NCBI GenBank assembly: GCA_030407315.1
Contig: JALQPE010001992.1
Span: 1-64,000, forward strand
Direction: 5' to 3'
From: Asparagopsis taxiformis
Taxonomy: Eukaryota > Rhodophyta > Florideophyceae > Bonnemaisoniales > Bonnemaisoniaceae
DNA: 64,000 nt
A model generated the notes under the pieces. That model saw nothing but the letters and a program-made list of their open reading frames with translations. It had not been told where the DNA came from and did not search any database. The position numbers were made by a program, and so were the translations under genes. Positions within the stretch are counted from its first letter, which is position 1; every line of letters starts with the position of its first letter. Positions 10,836 to 24,160 of the stretch are shown one piece after another.

Positions 10836-11164
10836 TGTTGGTTCCATCTATTGTCCCAGGCAGCGTATTTCACTATCCGGCCATGTTGCCTTGGCCAATA
10901 CAAAACACTATCCGCCAACACTGCCCAGTACAGTAAATTACATCATATCCAACTATTGAATAAATCATTAATTTTTACTGTCTCCATTCACTGCCTCAGA
11001 CAGTACTGTGAGACAGTGTTTTTTACTGTCTGCAGACAGTGTTCCGTACTGTCTGCCAGACAGTGCAAATCACTGTCTCCAAGTGTGGCATTAATTTTCA
11101 TTTGCCGCATAGTGATTTTTACTGTCTCAGACAGTAAAAATCACTGTCTCGCAGTACTGTCTGA

Positions 11165-11188
11165 GGCCCCCTTTTCAACACCGTAGTG
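11165..11188. repeat. Right terminus of element X
   Basis: The terminal sequence is shared by X and Y (30029-30052). Read inward it is CACTACGGTGTTGAAAAGGG. Both copies diverge immediately outside it, which fixes the boundary. The opposite terminus is outside the window, so the target duplication cannot be checked. Confidence 0.65.
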
Positions 11189-11371
11189 AATATTGCGTAT
11201 CGCTCGCAGAGCATGGCTGCCTCTTGCTCCCAGTCCAATAGATGTTGACATTCGCGGCTGCAGATATTTTTCGCATGCACCTCATGCCACCGTCGTGTTG
11301 AGCTCAAAGGTAACTATGGTCCGAGCATGAAGTTCCCACACGACGTAACCGCCACTCTTCTCCTTTTCGTT
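11189..11371 (-). mobile_element. Element Y, fragment between insertions X and Z (KDZ gene piece)
   Basis: This segment of about 183 bp is homologous to 7346-7532 of X, with several small indels (for example in the GTATCGCTCGCAGAG stretch). It is a piece of the KDZ transposase coding region of Y, stranded between the end of X and the start of Z. The Y gene resumes at 26306 at the matching position, which proves the order of insertion: Y first, then X and Z into it. Confidence 0.75.
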
Positions 11372-11404
11372 CGTCTGTGTTCTCGGAAATGGACGCGGAC
11401 GTCC
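11372..11404 (+). repeat. Left terminal inverted repeat of Z
   Basis: This 33-bp end matches the reverse complement of 26273-26305 with two mismatches and finishes in GGACGCGGACGTCC. The match resumes briefly at CTCTAGTAC just inside. Further GGACGTCC and CTAGTATTACTAG palindromes follow to about 11540. Confidence 0.8.
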
Positions 11405-11699
11405 ACAACCTCTAGTACACCTAGTATTACTAGGCGGACGTCCATGTTCTCCAGTATTTTTGGATGTCCGCCTAGAACTGGACGTCCATGCGGTCTAGTA
11501 CGTCTAGTATTACTAGGGCGACATTCAATGTTTCTAGTACCACGGATGTCCCCTCGGGATGGACTTCCGCCATGTCTATGTCCACCTAGGACGGGCGCCG
11601 GTTCAGAAATTCAAAAATTTCGACCCCAGAAATTTCTGCCGCCGTGCTCGACATGGATGTCCGCATCCATCACGGCGACCACTCTATTTTTCCTTGTCG

Positions 11700-12831
11700 G
11701 TCGACTCCAATTTCGTCTTTAATTTTTTCATCCTCTCGCTCACACCCCCTTCCTGTTGGTGCTCACCTCCCCGTACTGTACCTCAAACACCCCAATACCA
11801 CTCTAGCACGCATTTTCAGATACCTATCCCCGCTTCCACGGTGCACACCTCCATTCCATACCTACTTTTCTGCTCTACCGTACAGATTTCGTATAACCAG
11901 TCCTCATACTACCTCAGAATAGGGCAAAACCCCCCTATCTCCTCGACCATGCTCTCCCCCATCACCTTTGAAACGTATTGTTCTTCAGTACCCTCTCTCC
12001 TCTACCCTCAACCCCTCTCCTTCGCCCTCTACACAAACTTCCCCTGCAGCTTACTCTTCCAAAACCTCTCACTCCCCATCCCGTACCCGACCTGCTCCAC
12101 CCCTCCCTCCCTCAGCTGCTCCATGCCCCCACGCCATCCGCATCTTCGATACCGTATACACCACCACCACCGGCCCACGCTCCCGCACTGCGGGGTGGCT
12201 CCCCCGCCGTATCCCCAGAAACCTCCCGCTCTGAAACACATATCAACCCCCCACTTCGCACCCTTCCTCCCACTCCCCTCCCTCCCCAAATACAATAAAC
12301 CCCTTCTTCTCCATCACATCCCCACTCACCACAGCCAGAACAGACGCCACCCCCTCCCCTTCTTTCTCCTCACTTTCCTAAAAACCCCTCCTCTCGGCGC
12401 CTTCAACCGCACCCTCCTACGGTCCCACCTAAACACCTCCTCCGCCCTCACTACCCCAACACCCCGCAGCGTCTCCCCAATCCCCATAATATGCTTGTCG
12501 GCACTCCTCTCCGAATCACAATCCATTCTAAACCCGCACTCCGTACATTTCCACCTCCCCCTGTACCATCCCAAGATTCCATCCCCCCACAGAACACATC
12601 CTCATACCACAGAAGAATTTTCTTCCTCTCATACCTCATCCTTAAAACCTCCATCAGCTCCATGTAATTTCGATGAAAATATTTTCTCTACTATGCAATC
12701 TCAAACATGTATGAGCCTATGCCTTTCCGCTTTGTCAACCCTGAATATTGGTACTCATGTATTCATAAAATAGGGCCACCCACATCCCTATCCCGTTCTG
12801 CAAGCTTTACAACCACTAGACGCATACTCCA
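11700..12831. other. C-rich unique stretch of Z, no gene recognised
   Basis: The plus strand is strongly C-rich and G-poor, which keeps a frame of 404 codons open (11559-12773), but its Pro/Ser/His/Leu composition follows the base skew. A minus-strand frame near 12326-12574 has one KCTECGF zinc-knuckle-like match and nothing else. I assign no function. Confidence 0.4.
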
Positions 12832-15800
12832 CAACTATACAACAAACACTACTCGCTATTTCAGACGACGCGGTACACAAGTAGCGTAGTGTCAACCTTC
12901 CGTGACGCCTTCCCTGATGCGTACAAGTGGGAAACAAGTCTAGACGTATATCAGAAGTGAGTGCGGGAATTTTCGGCACAGGAGATGCTGGGCCACCAAA
13001 TTGATTTTTCGGAAATTTTAGAATTTCTGGGCTGGCCAGCAATGCAATCGAGCTGGACATCCACCGGACGTCCATTTCAGGTTGGTCGCGAGAGGGTGGG
13101 GCGGGACCATGATGAAACAAGGACCAAGACCTTTCCCTGACGTGTTGAGCCTGAAATCGACCCTTCGTGAGACGCGATTTTGGCTTACAGTTGGTGCTAA
13201 TAGAAGCCAGTGATAGCCCCGATCGGGGCGGCAGCCGGCTCCGGCTTACAGTTGGTGCTTACAGACGCCAGTGATAGCCCCCGATCGGGGCCGGCGGTCG
13301 GTTCCTGGGGCCGTTGTGGCCAAATTAGACACCCTGATTTGAATTAAAATTTGGGCTATTCTCAAAAACATGCACATGTGAACATGTTTTTGAGATGGGG
13401 GTGTGCCGTACGGCACAATCGACCGCCCAAATCGTTGATTTTTGCAAGATTTTTTGTGCCCGAAATTTTAGAATTTCTGGGCTGGCCAGCAGTGCATCTG
13501 AGCTGGACATCCACCGGACGTCCATTTCAGGTTGGTCGTGTGCTGCCTACATCCACGCATTGCAGAAACTAAGCCAGCGGGTTCACTACTAATACAAAGT
13601 ACACGGAATATGAGTAACGTGATAGGTGAGTAGTGTTTGTGTTGAGGGAGTAAGGCGGGACCATGATGAAACAGGGAAAAAGATGTCACCCAAGCATAAC
13701 TTAGGCTTCAAGCCTGGAATCGAACCTTCGTAAGACGCGATTTTGGCTTACAGTTAGTGCTTACAGAAGCCAGTGATGGCCCCGCTCGGGGCGGCGGCCG
13801 GTTCCTGGGGCCGTTGTGGCCAAATTAGACACCCTGATTTGAATTAAAATTTGGGCTATTCTCAAAAACATGCAGATGTGAACATGTTTTTGAGATGGGG
13901 GTGTGCCGTACGGCACAATCGACCTGCCCAAATCGTTGATTTTTTACAATTTTTTGTGCCCGAAATTTTAGAATTTCTGGGCTGGCCAGCAGTGCAATCG
14001 AGCTGGACATCCACCGGACGTCCATTTCAGGTTGGTCGTGAGAGAGTGAGGCGGGACCATGATGGAACAAGGACCAAGACCTGTCCCTGGCGTATTGAGC
14101 CTGAAATTGACCCTTCGTAAGACGCGATTTTGGCTTACAGTTAGTGCTTACAGAAGCCAGTGATGGCCCCACTCGGGGCGGCGGCCGGTTCCTGGGGCCG
14201 TTGTGGCCAAATTAGACACCCTGATTTGAATTAAAATTTGGGCTATTCTCAAAAACATGCACATGTGAACATGTTTTTGAGATGGGGGTGTGCCGTACGG
14301 CACAATCGACCCGCCCAAATCGTTGATTTTTCACAATTTTTTCTGCCCGAAATTTTAGAATTTCTGGGCTAGCCAGCAATGTAATTAAGCCGGACATCCA
14401 CCGGACGTCCATTCTGGGTTGTTCGTGTGCTGCTCACATCCACGCATTACAGCAACCACGCAGGCGGGCCCACTGCTCATACGAAGTGCACGTAGTATGT
14501 GCAGCACGATGGATGAGTAGTGTTTGTCGTGAGAAAGTGGGGTGGGAGCATGTCGAAACAAGGACCAAAACTTTGCCCTGGCGTATTGAGCCTGAGCCTG
14601 GAATCGATCCTTCGTGAGATGTGGCTTTGCTTACAGTTGATGCTTACAGAAGCCAGCGATGGCCCCGCTCGGGGCGTCGGATGGCTTCTTCTGGGGCCGT
14701 TGTGGCCAGATTAGACACCTTGATTTGAGTTGAATTTTGAGCCATTCTCAAAAACATGCACATGTGAACATGTTTTTGAGATGGGGGTGTGCCGTACGGC
14801 ACTTTCGACCGCCCAAATCGATGTATTTTTGCATTTTTTTTCTGACTGAAATTTTAGAATTTCTGGGCTCGCCAGCAATGCAATTGAGCTGGACATTCAC
14901 CGGACGTCCATTTCAGGTTGGTCGAGTATTGCACATGGATACAGTTTTGCAGCTATTTCTCAGCCCAACATTTTAGAATTTCAGGGCTGACCAGCAATGT
15001 AACCGAGCCGGACTTCCACTGGACGTCCATTTCAAGCTAGGCGAGTGCTGCACATTTGCTCGCATCGCAGCAACTAAGCAAGTGTTGAGAGCACCGAGAT
15101 GCCATGCAGACAAGAGGGAATCGGCTGCAAACGGCTTCCCTGGTCGGCGGCTGGATGTCTGGATGTGAATGGCTGCAAGCATGGAATCTTGCTACCGCAC
15201 GGCGCATACACACTGCAGCAGCACATCACTGACGCATGCGAAAGTTGGGTGCTGCAGTGCGTGGTTGTTTGTGTGTTTGTGTGTGTATGACGAACCTTGT
15301 GGTATCCCTAGGCGTGCACTGGTGCAAAAAGTTTGGACTGCCCCATCGGTCGTACTTTGACGCATTTACATGCATCGGAGAACGACCAAGGAGGTAGAGC
15401 AGCAATCGCTGTTGGCTGAGCGTCCAAACTAGAGGGCTTTGGGCAATGGTTCTATAGCAGTCATTTAAAGGACGCCCACCGTTGATGACTGAGATCCACG
15501 GTGTGTTTAGTATTCATGGTGTTGTCCTGCATTGGCGGACGTCGAAGACGAGTACTTCCAGTGAGCGTCCAAGGTGAACAGCTCAGCAGAGGATTATGAT
15601 GTGGATGTGAAGGCATGGATGAGGCCAGCAGGAACGTTTCTGCAAGATGGGCGTGAGTGGGTAAGTGAGCGGGGAGGGGCCGCTCGGGGCGCTTGGTAGC
15701 CTCTGGGGCCGTTGTGGCCAAATTAGAATCAAGCCTATGTCCGGCGGACGTCCTGAATTGCTTTATTTTTTGGGCTATTCTCAAAAACATGCACATGTGA

Positions 15801-18733
15801 ACATGTTTTTGAGATGGGGGTGTGCCGTACGGCACTTTTGACCGCCCAAATCGATGTATTTTTGCATTTTTTTTCTGACTGAAATTTTAGAATTTCTGGG
15901 CTCGCCAGCAATGCAATTGCGCTGGTCATTCATCGGACGTCTATATGTGCTCAAGCGATTGCTGTCTGCTTCAAATACTTGAGACATTATTGCCCCACAC
16001 GACATAAAGTCCCCTAACATGCGACGCCCATCAAACATAAACAATTTCATCCTCTTACTACATTCTAGTCGCACACATACATCCATCTCCAAACAAAAAA
16101 TGTCATTTAAACACCACCAGTTCCGCTTCATCGTACGCCAATACCGCCCAGTCGCCCAGCAGACAAGCTAGCCGTGCAGAAAATAAGCACCGCCATCTAC
16201 GACGGAAACGACTGGATCTCATCATCGCTCTCAGCATTTCCAACAAGCCCAACATGTTTCCCCTACGTCACCCTCCAAAACGATACCATTGTATACTTCT
16301 GCATTCTCCGTCAATTGCATTCATTCAATCTGCGCAATGAATTCTTCAATCTCGAAGCCGGCCGGGTTTTCTGCCTATCCTGCAATAATGGCATTGGAGA
16401 AAGTTCTCTAGCAATGGCCACTAAAGCCTTGATGCAACTACACGGTGCTGATTGCTTCTATCGCTTCCTCAAATCTGTCGACATTTACAACATACCATCC
16501 ATCCGACACATTTCCAAACTAAACTAGACTGTTCATTGACAAACTCGTGTGTAGCCCCATTTAGACCACTCACCACTGGTATCTGCTGAGTCACCGCGCA
16601 CTGCCCTGGTGCTCCCTCCTGAATTCGCTTGGGCTGTCTCAATACATTCCGTACTATGCCTATGAAGCAGTCCCGTTATGGATCAGCGTTCTGCGTGTTC
16701 AGCACATCATCCCCACGTTACCAGAGCTGCAATTTCTCAGCGGTACGGGTATCATCAATCCTTAGCACAGATGTGATACAGCAGCCGATGCAGGTCAATT
16801 TCTAGACTCATAATTTTGCACTCAAGAAGGGAGATCGGTATGGAAATTGTCCAGGCATAACAAACCGCCTGTCCTGCTCTCCTGCAGAGCAAGCTCCATC
16901 GATCCAGTTGATCAGGAACCTGACGACATGTACTCGGCGTTCGTTCCGGACGCGGAAAGGGCAAATTGTTGTGTGGCGTTTGCAGATTCAGTCGCAACGG
17001 GAAGCGATGAAACTTTCCGCATGGCGTTTGACGGCGGTTTATCTGAGACAGACATCGCGCGATCGGTGTTTCTGTCCAGATGAAGCTGGAGATCAATGCC
17101 GTATTTGAGCTGATAATTGGAGCAAAGATTTGAAACAAATTTTCTGTGCAAATTTACGACGCGACACGGCAGAGGGTGGATAACTCAACGTTAGATGTTA
17201 TTGGTTGAGCCAACATTACAAGACCGTACCGACGACACGCGCAATCATTGATTTTTCGCTCATTGCTTAGAGAGCAAAACTGTCCAATGGTCGTATCAAG
17301 TTAGACCAGCACATATTTCCGCAACATCTTGGTGGAACGAAGTCGGTGCTCACGAAAGCCTGAGAGCTGCCTTGAGTCGAGGCTTTTGTACGCCGCCTTA
17401 TCTGTGGTAGTTTCATACTGCGTTGTTTCACCATTGGACTTGTGCCACGCACACTTGGATCTCTCTCCATACGTACGTGTAGATAAGATGTGAATTGAGC
17501 TACAATAGCATACCAAACTGGAAACCAGTATCTACATGCTTTGTGAGAATATAATGCCTCTTCCTCGAGAAAAGGCCTCCTTCGGAGTACTAGATTTCAT
17601 CCAACCATATCCATCCATCTCCCATCGCTTCAGCATGAAATCATCACCTTCCATCCATCGCAACGTGCGTCTCTATCCAAACACCACTCTCCACACATCT
17701 CCCCGATCTTTCAGTCCGACCGTACCCGGCGGCGGCCGAGAGTAACGTACTGGCCATTGTTAAAAGCATCTACGACGGCAATGAGCGCATATATTAAATC
17801 CTTCTCTATGTGAACAGAGACCCTGATTGCCTCTCGTTTGTGGCAGAAATCAAACAAACACAAAGTGGGAGGATTTGTCTTGTTCCGACACCTGTCAAAC
17901 CCCGATGCGCAGCACCAGGTAATCTGAATTGAAGGCGGTCGTATGCGGCCTGGAGCTCGGAGCCACGGTGCAAAATATGAAACAATACGTTTTGTAACCC
18001 CCCTACTGCAACTCGTCCATGCGAGAAGCAAAAGCTGCAGATTTTTAGCAAGTATCGATAGCTACAAAAAACCACTGCAACGTTTATTCCAGACTTGTAT
18101 AAATTTTCATTAGCAATTACATTACCAAACACGAATAGTATTGCATTAAGATTTTTATGAGAATGACAGGGGTCAGCGGCCGGGTTCCCTCCAGCTCAGC
18201 TTAGCTCAGCTCCGGATGCAGATGTGGTGAAGGGAAGAGAGAACAGTCAGATATTCTACCATAATCTGATTTGATTTGCAATCCGAGAACTTCTTGACTC
18301 CCAAATGGTGTAAACAGTATCCCTGCATATTGGCATCGACCAAAGAACTGCAGCACTAACTCAATTTTCATTGCAGAGATCAGCACAACGTATTCGTCTT
18401 GAGTGTCACAAGTTGCTCTTAGATGGCGCTAGCTCGAAGCTAGGAGAGTTGGTAGTTGTGCCGAGTCGGCGTCTTCGGTTTGATCGCTCGTGTGAATCAT
18501 TTATGATATGATATGATATCCAAGCAAAATGGCAGGCAAGGAGATACAAAGCCACGCAACAATCAAGCTTACCACATTCCCCAGCCAGAATCACCATAGC
18601 AATCCTTGCAGTCTGCATCCCACAGATCATCTTACGCAGTGCGTGCTGCCCAGGTCGTTATTCGGCCCTATCCAGAAACACTTTCAGGCCTAGTGCAACC
18701 AGTAGATCTGAAATGGAAATGGACGTCCGGTGA
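12832..18733 (+). repeat. Left arm of the giant inverted repeat in Z
   Basis: This arm pairs with 18827-23382. From 14356 to 18733 the two arms are almost identical, each position i pairing with 37560-i with occasional offsets of one or two (for example a one-base indel near 16960/20605). The outermost part (12832-13015) pairs with 23206-23382. The stretch 13016-14355 is extra in the left arm and consists of satellite units. Frames inside the arms (such as 16174-16527, repeated at 21033-21386) are not recognised. Confidence 0.85.
13016..14355 (+). repeat. Satellite-like tandem units (390-500 bp) in the left arm
   Basis: The landmark CCGTTGTGGCCAAATTAGAC recurs at about 13313, 13813, 14202 and, in variant form, 14699 and 15711. 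Each unit carries AAAACATGCACATGTGAACA within a palindrome on CATGTTTTTGAG, then GTGCCGTACGGCAC, then ATTTTAGAATTTCTGGGCT and a GGACATCCACCGGACGTCC block. Right-arm copies are fewer, which shows expansion or loss after the palindrome formed. Confidence 0.8.
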
Positions 18734-18826
18734 TTTTGACCGCCCAAATCGATGTATTTTTGCATTTTTTTCTGACTGAAATTTTAGAATTTCTGGGCTC
18801 GCCAGCAATGCAATTGCGCTGGTCAT
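18734..18826. other. 93-bp loop at the axis of the Z palindrome
   Basis: This is the only unpaired sequence between the arms, which meet at GGACGTCCGGTGA / TCACCGGACGTCC. The loop is itself a half unit of the satellite (CGCCCAAATCGATG to GCCAGCAATGCAATTG), so the axis lies in a satellite unit. Confidence 0.85.
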
Positions 18827-21800
18827 TCACCGGACGTCCATTTCCATTTCAGATCTACTGGTTGCACTAGGCCTGAAAGTGTTTCTGGATAGGGCCGAAT
18901 AACGACCTGGGCAGCACGCACTGCGTAAGATGATCTGTGGGATGCAGACTGCAAGGATTGCTATGGTGATTCTGGCTGGGGAATGTGGTAAGCTTGATTG
19001 TTGCGTGGCTTTGTATCTCCTTGCCTGCCATTTTGCTTGGATATCATATCATATCATAAATGATTCACACGAGCGATCAAACCGAAGACGCCGACTCGGC
19101 ACAACTACCAACTCTCCTAGCTTCGAGCTAGCGCCATCTAAGAGCAACTTGTGACACTCAAGACGAATACGTTGTGCTGATCTCTGCAATGAAAATTGAG
19201 TTAGTGCTGCAGTTCTTTTGGTCGATGCCAATATGCAGGGATACTGTTTACACCATTTGGGAGTCAAGAAGTTCTCGGATTGCAAATCAAATCAGATTAT
19301 GGTAGAATATCTGACTGTTCTCTCTTCCCTTCACCACATCTGCATCCGGAGCTGAGCTAAGCTGAGCTGGAGGAACCCGGCCGCTGACCCCTGTCATTCT
19401 CATAAAATCTTAATGCAATACTATTCGTGTTTGGTAATGTAATTGCTAATGAAAATTTATACAAGTCTGGAATAAACGTTGCAGTGGTTTTTTGTAGCTA
19501 TCGATACTTGCTAAAAATCTGCAGCTTTTGCTTCTCGCATGGACGAGTTGCAGTAGGGGGGTTACAAAACGTATTGTTTCATATTTTGCACCGTGGCTCC
19601 GAGCTCCAGGCCGCATACGACCGCCTTCAATTCAGATTACCTGGTGCTGCGCATCGGGGTTTGACAGGTGTCGGAACAAGACAAATCCTCCCACTTTGTG
19701 TTTGTTTGATTTCTGCCACAAACGAGAGGCAATCAGGGTCTCTGTTCACATAGAGAAGGATTTAATATATGCGCTCATTGCCGTCGTAGATGCTTTTAAC
19801 AATGGCCAGTACGTTACTCTCGGCCGCCGCCGGGTACGGTCGGACTGAAAGATCGGGGAGATGTGTGGAGAGTGGTGTTTGGATAGAGACGCACGTTGCG
19901 ATGGATGGAAGGTGATGATTTCATGCTGAAGCGATGGGAGATGGATGGATATGGTTGGATGAAATCTAGTACTCCGAAGGAGGCCTTTTCTCGAGGAAGA
20001 GGCATTATATTCTCACAAAGCATGTAGATACTGGTTTCCAGTTTGGTATGCTATTGTAGCTCAATTCACATCTTATCTACACGTACGTATGGAGAGAGAT
20101 CCAAGTGTGCGTGGCACAAGTCCAATGGTGAAACAACGCAGTATGAAACTACCACAGATAAGGCGGCGTACAAAAGCCTCGACTCAAGGCAGCTCTCAGG
20201 CTTTCGTGAGCACCGACTTCGTTCCACCAAGATGTTGCGGAAATATGTGCTGGTCTAACTTGATACGACCATTGGACAGTTTTGCTCTCTAAGCAATGAG
20301 CGAAAAATCAATGATTGCGCGTGTCGTCGGTACGGTCTTGTAATGTTGGCTCAACCAATAACATCTAACGTTGAGTTATCCACCCTCTGCCGTGTCGCGT
20401 CGTAAATTTGCACAGAAAATTTGTTTCAAATCTTTGCTCCAATTATCAGCTCAAATACGGCATTGATCTCCAGCTTCATCTGGACAGAAACACCGATCGC
20501 GCGATGTCTGTCTCAGATAAACCGCCGTCAAACGCCATGCGGAAAGTTTCATCGCTTCCCGTTGCGACTGAATCTGCAAACGCCACACAACAATTTGCCC
20601 TTTCCCGCGTCCGGAACGAACGCCGAGTACATGTCGTCAGGTTCCTGATCAACTGGATCGATGGAGCTTGCTCTGCAGGAGAGCAGGACAGGCGGTTTGT
20701 TATGCCTGGACAATTTCCATACCGATCTCCCTTCTTGAGTGCAAAATTATGAGTCTAGAAATTGACCTGCATCGGCTGCTGTATCACATCTGTGCTAAGG
20801 ATTGATGATACCCGTACCGCTGAGAAATTGCAGCTCTGGTAACGTGGGGATGATGTGCTGAACACGCAGAACGCTGATCCATAACAGGACTGCTTCATAG
20901 GCATAGTACGGAATGTATTGAGACAGCCCAAGCGAATTCAGGAGGGAGCACCAGGGCAGTGCGCGGTGACTCAGCAGATACCAGTGGTGAGTGGTCTAAA
21001 TGGGGCTACACACGAGTTTGTCAATGAACAGTCTATTTTAGTTTGGAAATGTGTCGGATGGATGGTATGTTGTAAATGTCGACAGATTTGAGGAAGCGAT
21101 AGAAGCAATCAGCACCGTGTAGTTGCATCAAGGCTTTAGTGGCCATTGCTAGAGAACTTTCTCCAATGCCATTATTGCAGGATAGGCAGAAAACCCGGCC
21201 GGCTTCGAGATTGAAGAATTCATTGCGCAGATTGAATGAATGCAATTGACGGAGAATGCAGAAGTATACAATGGTATCGTTTTGGAGGGTGACGTAGGGG
21301 AAACATGTTGGGCTTGTTGGAAATGCTGAGAGCGATGATGAGATCCAGTCGTTTCCGTCGTAGATGGCGGTGCTTATTTTCTGCACGGCTAGCTTGTCTG
21401 CTGGGCGACTGGGCGGTATTGGCGTACGATGAAGCGGAACTGGTGGTGTTTAAATGACATTTTTTGTTTGGAGATGGATGTATGTGTGCGACTAGAATGT
21501 AGTAAGAGGATGAAATTGTTTATGTTTGATGGGCGTCGCATGTTAGGGGACTTTATGTCGTGTGGGGCAATAATGTCTCAAGTATTTGAAGCAGACAGCA
21601 ATCGCTTGAGCACATATAGACGTCCGATGAATGACCAGCGCAATTGCATTGCTGGCGAGCCCAGAAATTCTAAAATTTCAGTCAGAAAAAAATGCAAAAA
21701 TACATCGATTTGGGCGGTCAAAAGTGCCGTACGGCACACCCCCATCTCAAAAACATGTTCACATGTGCATGTTTTTGAAATAGCCCAAAAAATAAAGCAA

Positions 21801-23382
21801 TTCAGGACGTCCGCCGGACATAGGCTTGATTCTAATTTGGCCACAACGGCCCCAGAGGCTACCAAGCGCCCCGAGCGGCCCCTCCCCGCTCACTTACCCA
21901 CTCACGCCCATCTTGCAGAAACGTTCCTGCTGGCCTCATCCATGCCTTCACATCCACATCATAATCCTCTGCTGAGCTGTTCACCTTGGACGCTCACTGG
22001 AAGTACTCGTCTTCGACGTCCGCCAATGCAGGACAACACCATGAATACTAAACACACCGTGGATCTCAGTCATCAACGGTGGGCGTCCTTTAAATGACTG
22101 CTATAGAACCATTGCCCAAAGCCCTCTAGTTTGGACGCTCAGCCAACAGCGATTGCTGCTCTACCTCCTTGGTCGTTCTCCGATGCATGTAAATGCGTCA
22201 AAGTACGACCGATGGGGCAGTCCAAACTTTTTGCACCAGTGCACGCCTAGGGATACCACAAGGTTCGTCATACACACACAAACACACAAACAACCACGCA
22301 CTGCAGCACCAAACTTTCGCATGCGTCAGTGATGTGCTGCTGCAGTGTGTATGCGCCGTGCGGTAGCAAGATTTCCATGCTTGCAGCCATTCACATCCAG
22401 ACATCCAGCCGCCGACCAGGGAAGCCGTTTGCAGCCGATTCCCTCTTGTCTGCATGGCATCTCGGTGCTCTCAACACTTGCTTAGTTGCTGCGATGCGAG
22501 CAAATGTGCAGCACTCGCCTAGCTTGAAATGGACGTCCAGTGGAAGTCCGGCTCGGTTACATTGCTGGTCAGCCCTGAAATTCTAAAATGTTGGGCTGAG
22601 AAATAGCTGCAAAACTGTATCCATGTGCAATACTCGACCAACCTGAAATGGACGTCCGGTGAATGTCCAGCTCAATTGCATTGCTGGCGAGCCCAGAAAT
22701 TCTAAAATTTCAGTCAGAAAAAAAATGCAAAAATACATCGATTTGGGCGGTCGAAAGTGCCGTACGGCACACCCCCATCTCAAAAACATGTTCACATGTG
22801 CATGTTTTTGAGAATGGCTCAAAATTCAACTCAAATCAAGGTGTCTAATCTGGCCACAACGGCCCCAGAAGAAGCCATCCGACGCCCCGAGCGGGGCCAT
22901 CGCTGGCTTCTGTAAGCATCAACTGTAAGCAAAGCCACATCTCACGAAGGATCGATTCCAGGCTCAGGCTCAATACGCCAGGGCAAAGTTTTGGTCCTTG
23001 TTTCGACATGCTCCCACCCCACTTTCTCACGACAAACACTACTCATCCATCGTGCTGCACATACTACGTGCACTTCGTATGAGCAGTGGGCCCGCCTGCG
23101 TGGTTGCTGTAATGCGTGGATGTGAGCAGCACACGAACAACCCAGAATGGACGTCTGGTGGATGTCCGGCTCAATTGCATTGCTGGCCAGCCCAGAAATT
23201 CTAAAATTTCCAAAAGTCAATTTGGTGGCCCATCATCTCCCGTGCAGAAAACTTTCGCACTCATTTCTGATATACGTTTTGACATGTTTCTTACTTTTAA
23301 GCATCAGGAAAGGCGTTACGGAAATTGGGACTACGCCACTTGTGAGCCGCGTCGTCTGAGATAGCGAGTAGAGTTTGTTGTA
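18827..23382 (-). repeat. Right arm of the giant inverted repeat in Z
   Basis: Reverse complement of the left arm, 1.35 kb shorter because it lacks the extra satellite units at 13016-14355. The near identity over about 4.4 kb implies a recent origin, arm-to-arm gene conversion, or an assembly fold-back. Confidence 0.85.
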
Positions 23383-24160
23383 TAGTATTTATATTGTATT
23401 CTAAATGTGCGTTCGAGACCTCGTTTGTAATGTTCTCGTGGTTTTGTGGGTATCAGTTTTGTGCTCACTTCTGGCAGCCCAATGGTGGAATGTGCCTGAG
23501 CGATCATCATCACCTACTGCTAGGTCATACATTTTGCTGGAAACGTTTGCTTGGAAGGACGAATGACCGCCGTGGGAGATGGATTTTCAATTAATTCATT
23601 TGAAATAATAAAATTATATTAATTGCGAACTTCATGGAATAAGTTTGTGCTTTACAGTAGATATTACAGGGATCATTTAAGGGAAGCAAATGGATTGTGA
23701 TATATATGATTATACCATTTCGATGTTTCTCGATCCGGATCTCATCATTCGGGAGTTCAGAGACCATGGCTTGGGCCATTATTAATCTCAATACCGGCGA
23801 TGATATGGAGTATGCACAGCAGGACTTAAGCTGACGTTGAAAGCTGTCCAGTCGACGCCGCAGGTTAACCTGTGGAATTCCACTTCTCCGCCGTCACTGG
23901 CTGAGGTTCTTTGGCCGTGTTTCCTTTCTTTGGTGTAGAGGATAGAACGACGGTGAGTATGGCAGTTTGGAGAGTATGCAGCGAGGGAAGGGTGTGTTTT
24001 GAGTCGTACTGTTGTCGTTGATGCGATATAGATTCAATAGAAGCTTCGTGAGTCATGGTTTGCATGTTGTGAACGATGGGAGGCAGGTAAGTAAGTGAGT
24101 CTCGCGGTGTGCAATAAGGGATGCATGGGTTTTTAGTCTGACTGTTCTGGTTCATTTTGA
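23383..24160. other. Z interior between right arm and micro-exon array
   Basis: No gene recognised. From about 23900 the sequence takes on the G/T-rich character and the unit structure of the following array, in degenerate form. Confidence 0.4.

Larger units (their letters stand above)
1..11188 (-). mobile_element. Element X: KDZ-transposase DNA transposon, left end outside window
   Basis: The right boundary at 11188 is defined by comparison with the sister copy Y. Both end in the same sequence, whose reverse complement starts CACTACGGTGTTGAAAAGG, and then diverge completely. At 11189 the sequence changes abruptly to a second copy of the KDZ transposase gene, homologous from about 7346, so X is inserted inside Y. 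X carries the KDZ transposase (4794-8601), the hairpin transcript unit (9562-10134) and the repeat-rich end (10390-11188). Whether 1-4680 (ParB/dioxygenase gene and palindromes) belongs to X or is a separate insertion cannot be decided without the left end. Confidence 0.6.

Noticed and set aside
12326..12574. Minus-strand frame with KCTECGF, possible zinc finger
   Set aside because: A single Cys-x2-Cys match in a skewed region, with no proper His pair spacing and no continuation.
11559..12773. 404-codon open frame in Z
   Set aside because: Composition follows the extreme C-rich skew of the strand; no domain, and neighbouring frames are equally open.
16174..16527. 117-codon frame in the left arm, mirrored at 21033-21386
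   Set aside because: Its conservation between arms only reflects the palindrome; no family recognised and no second diverged copy to test coding.
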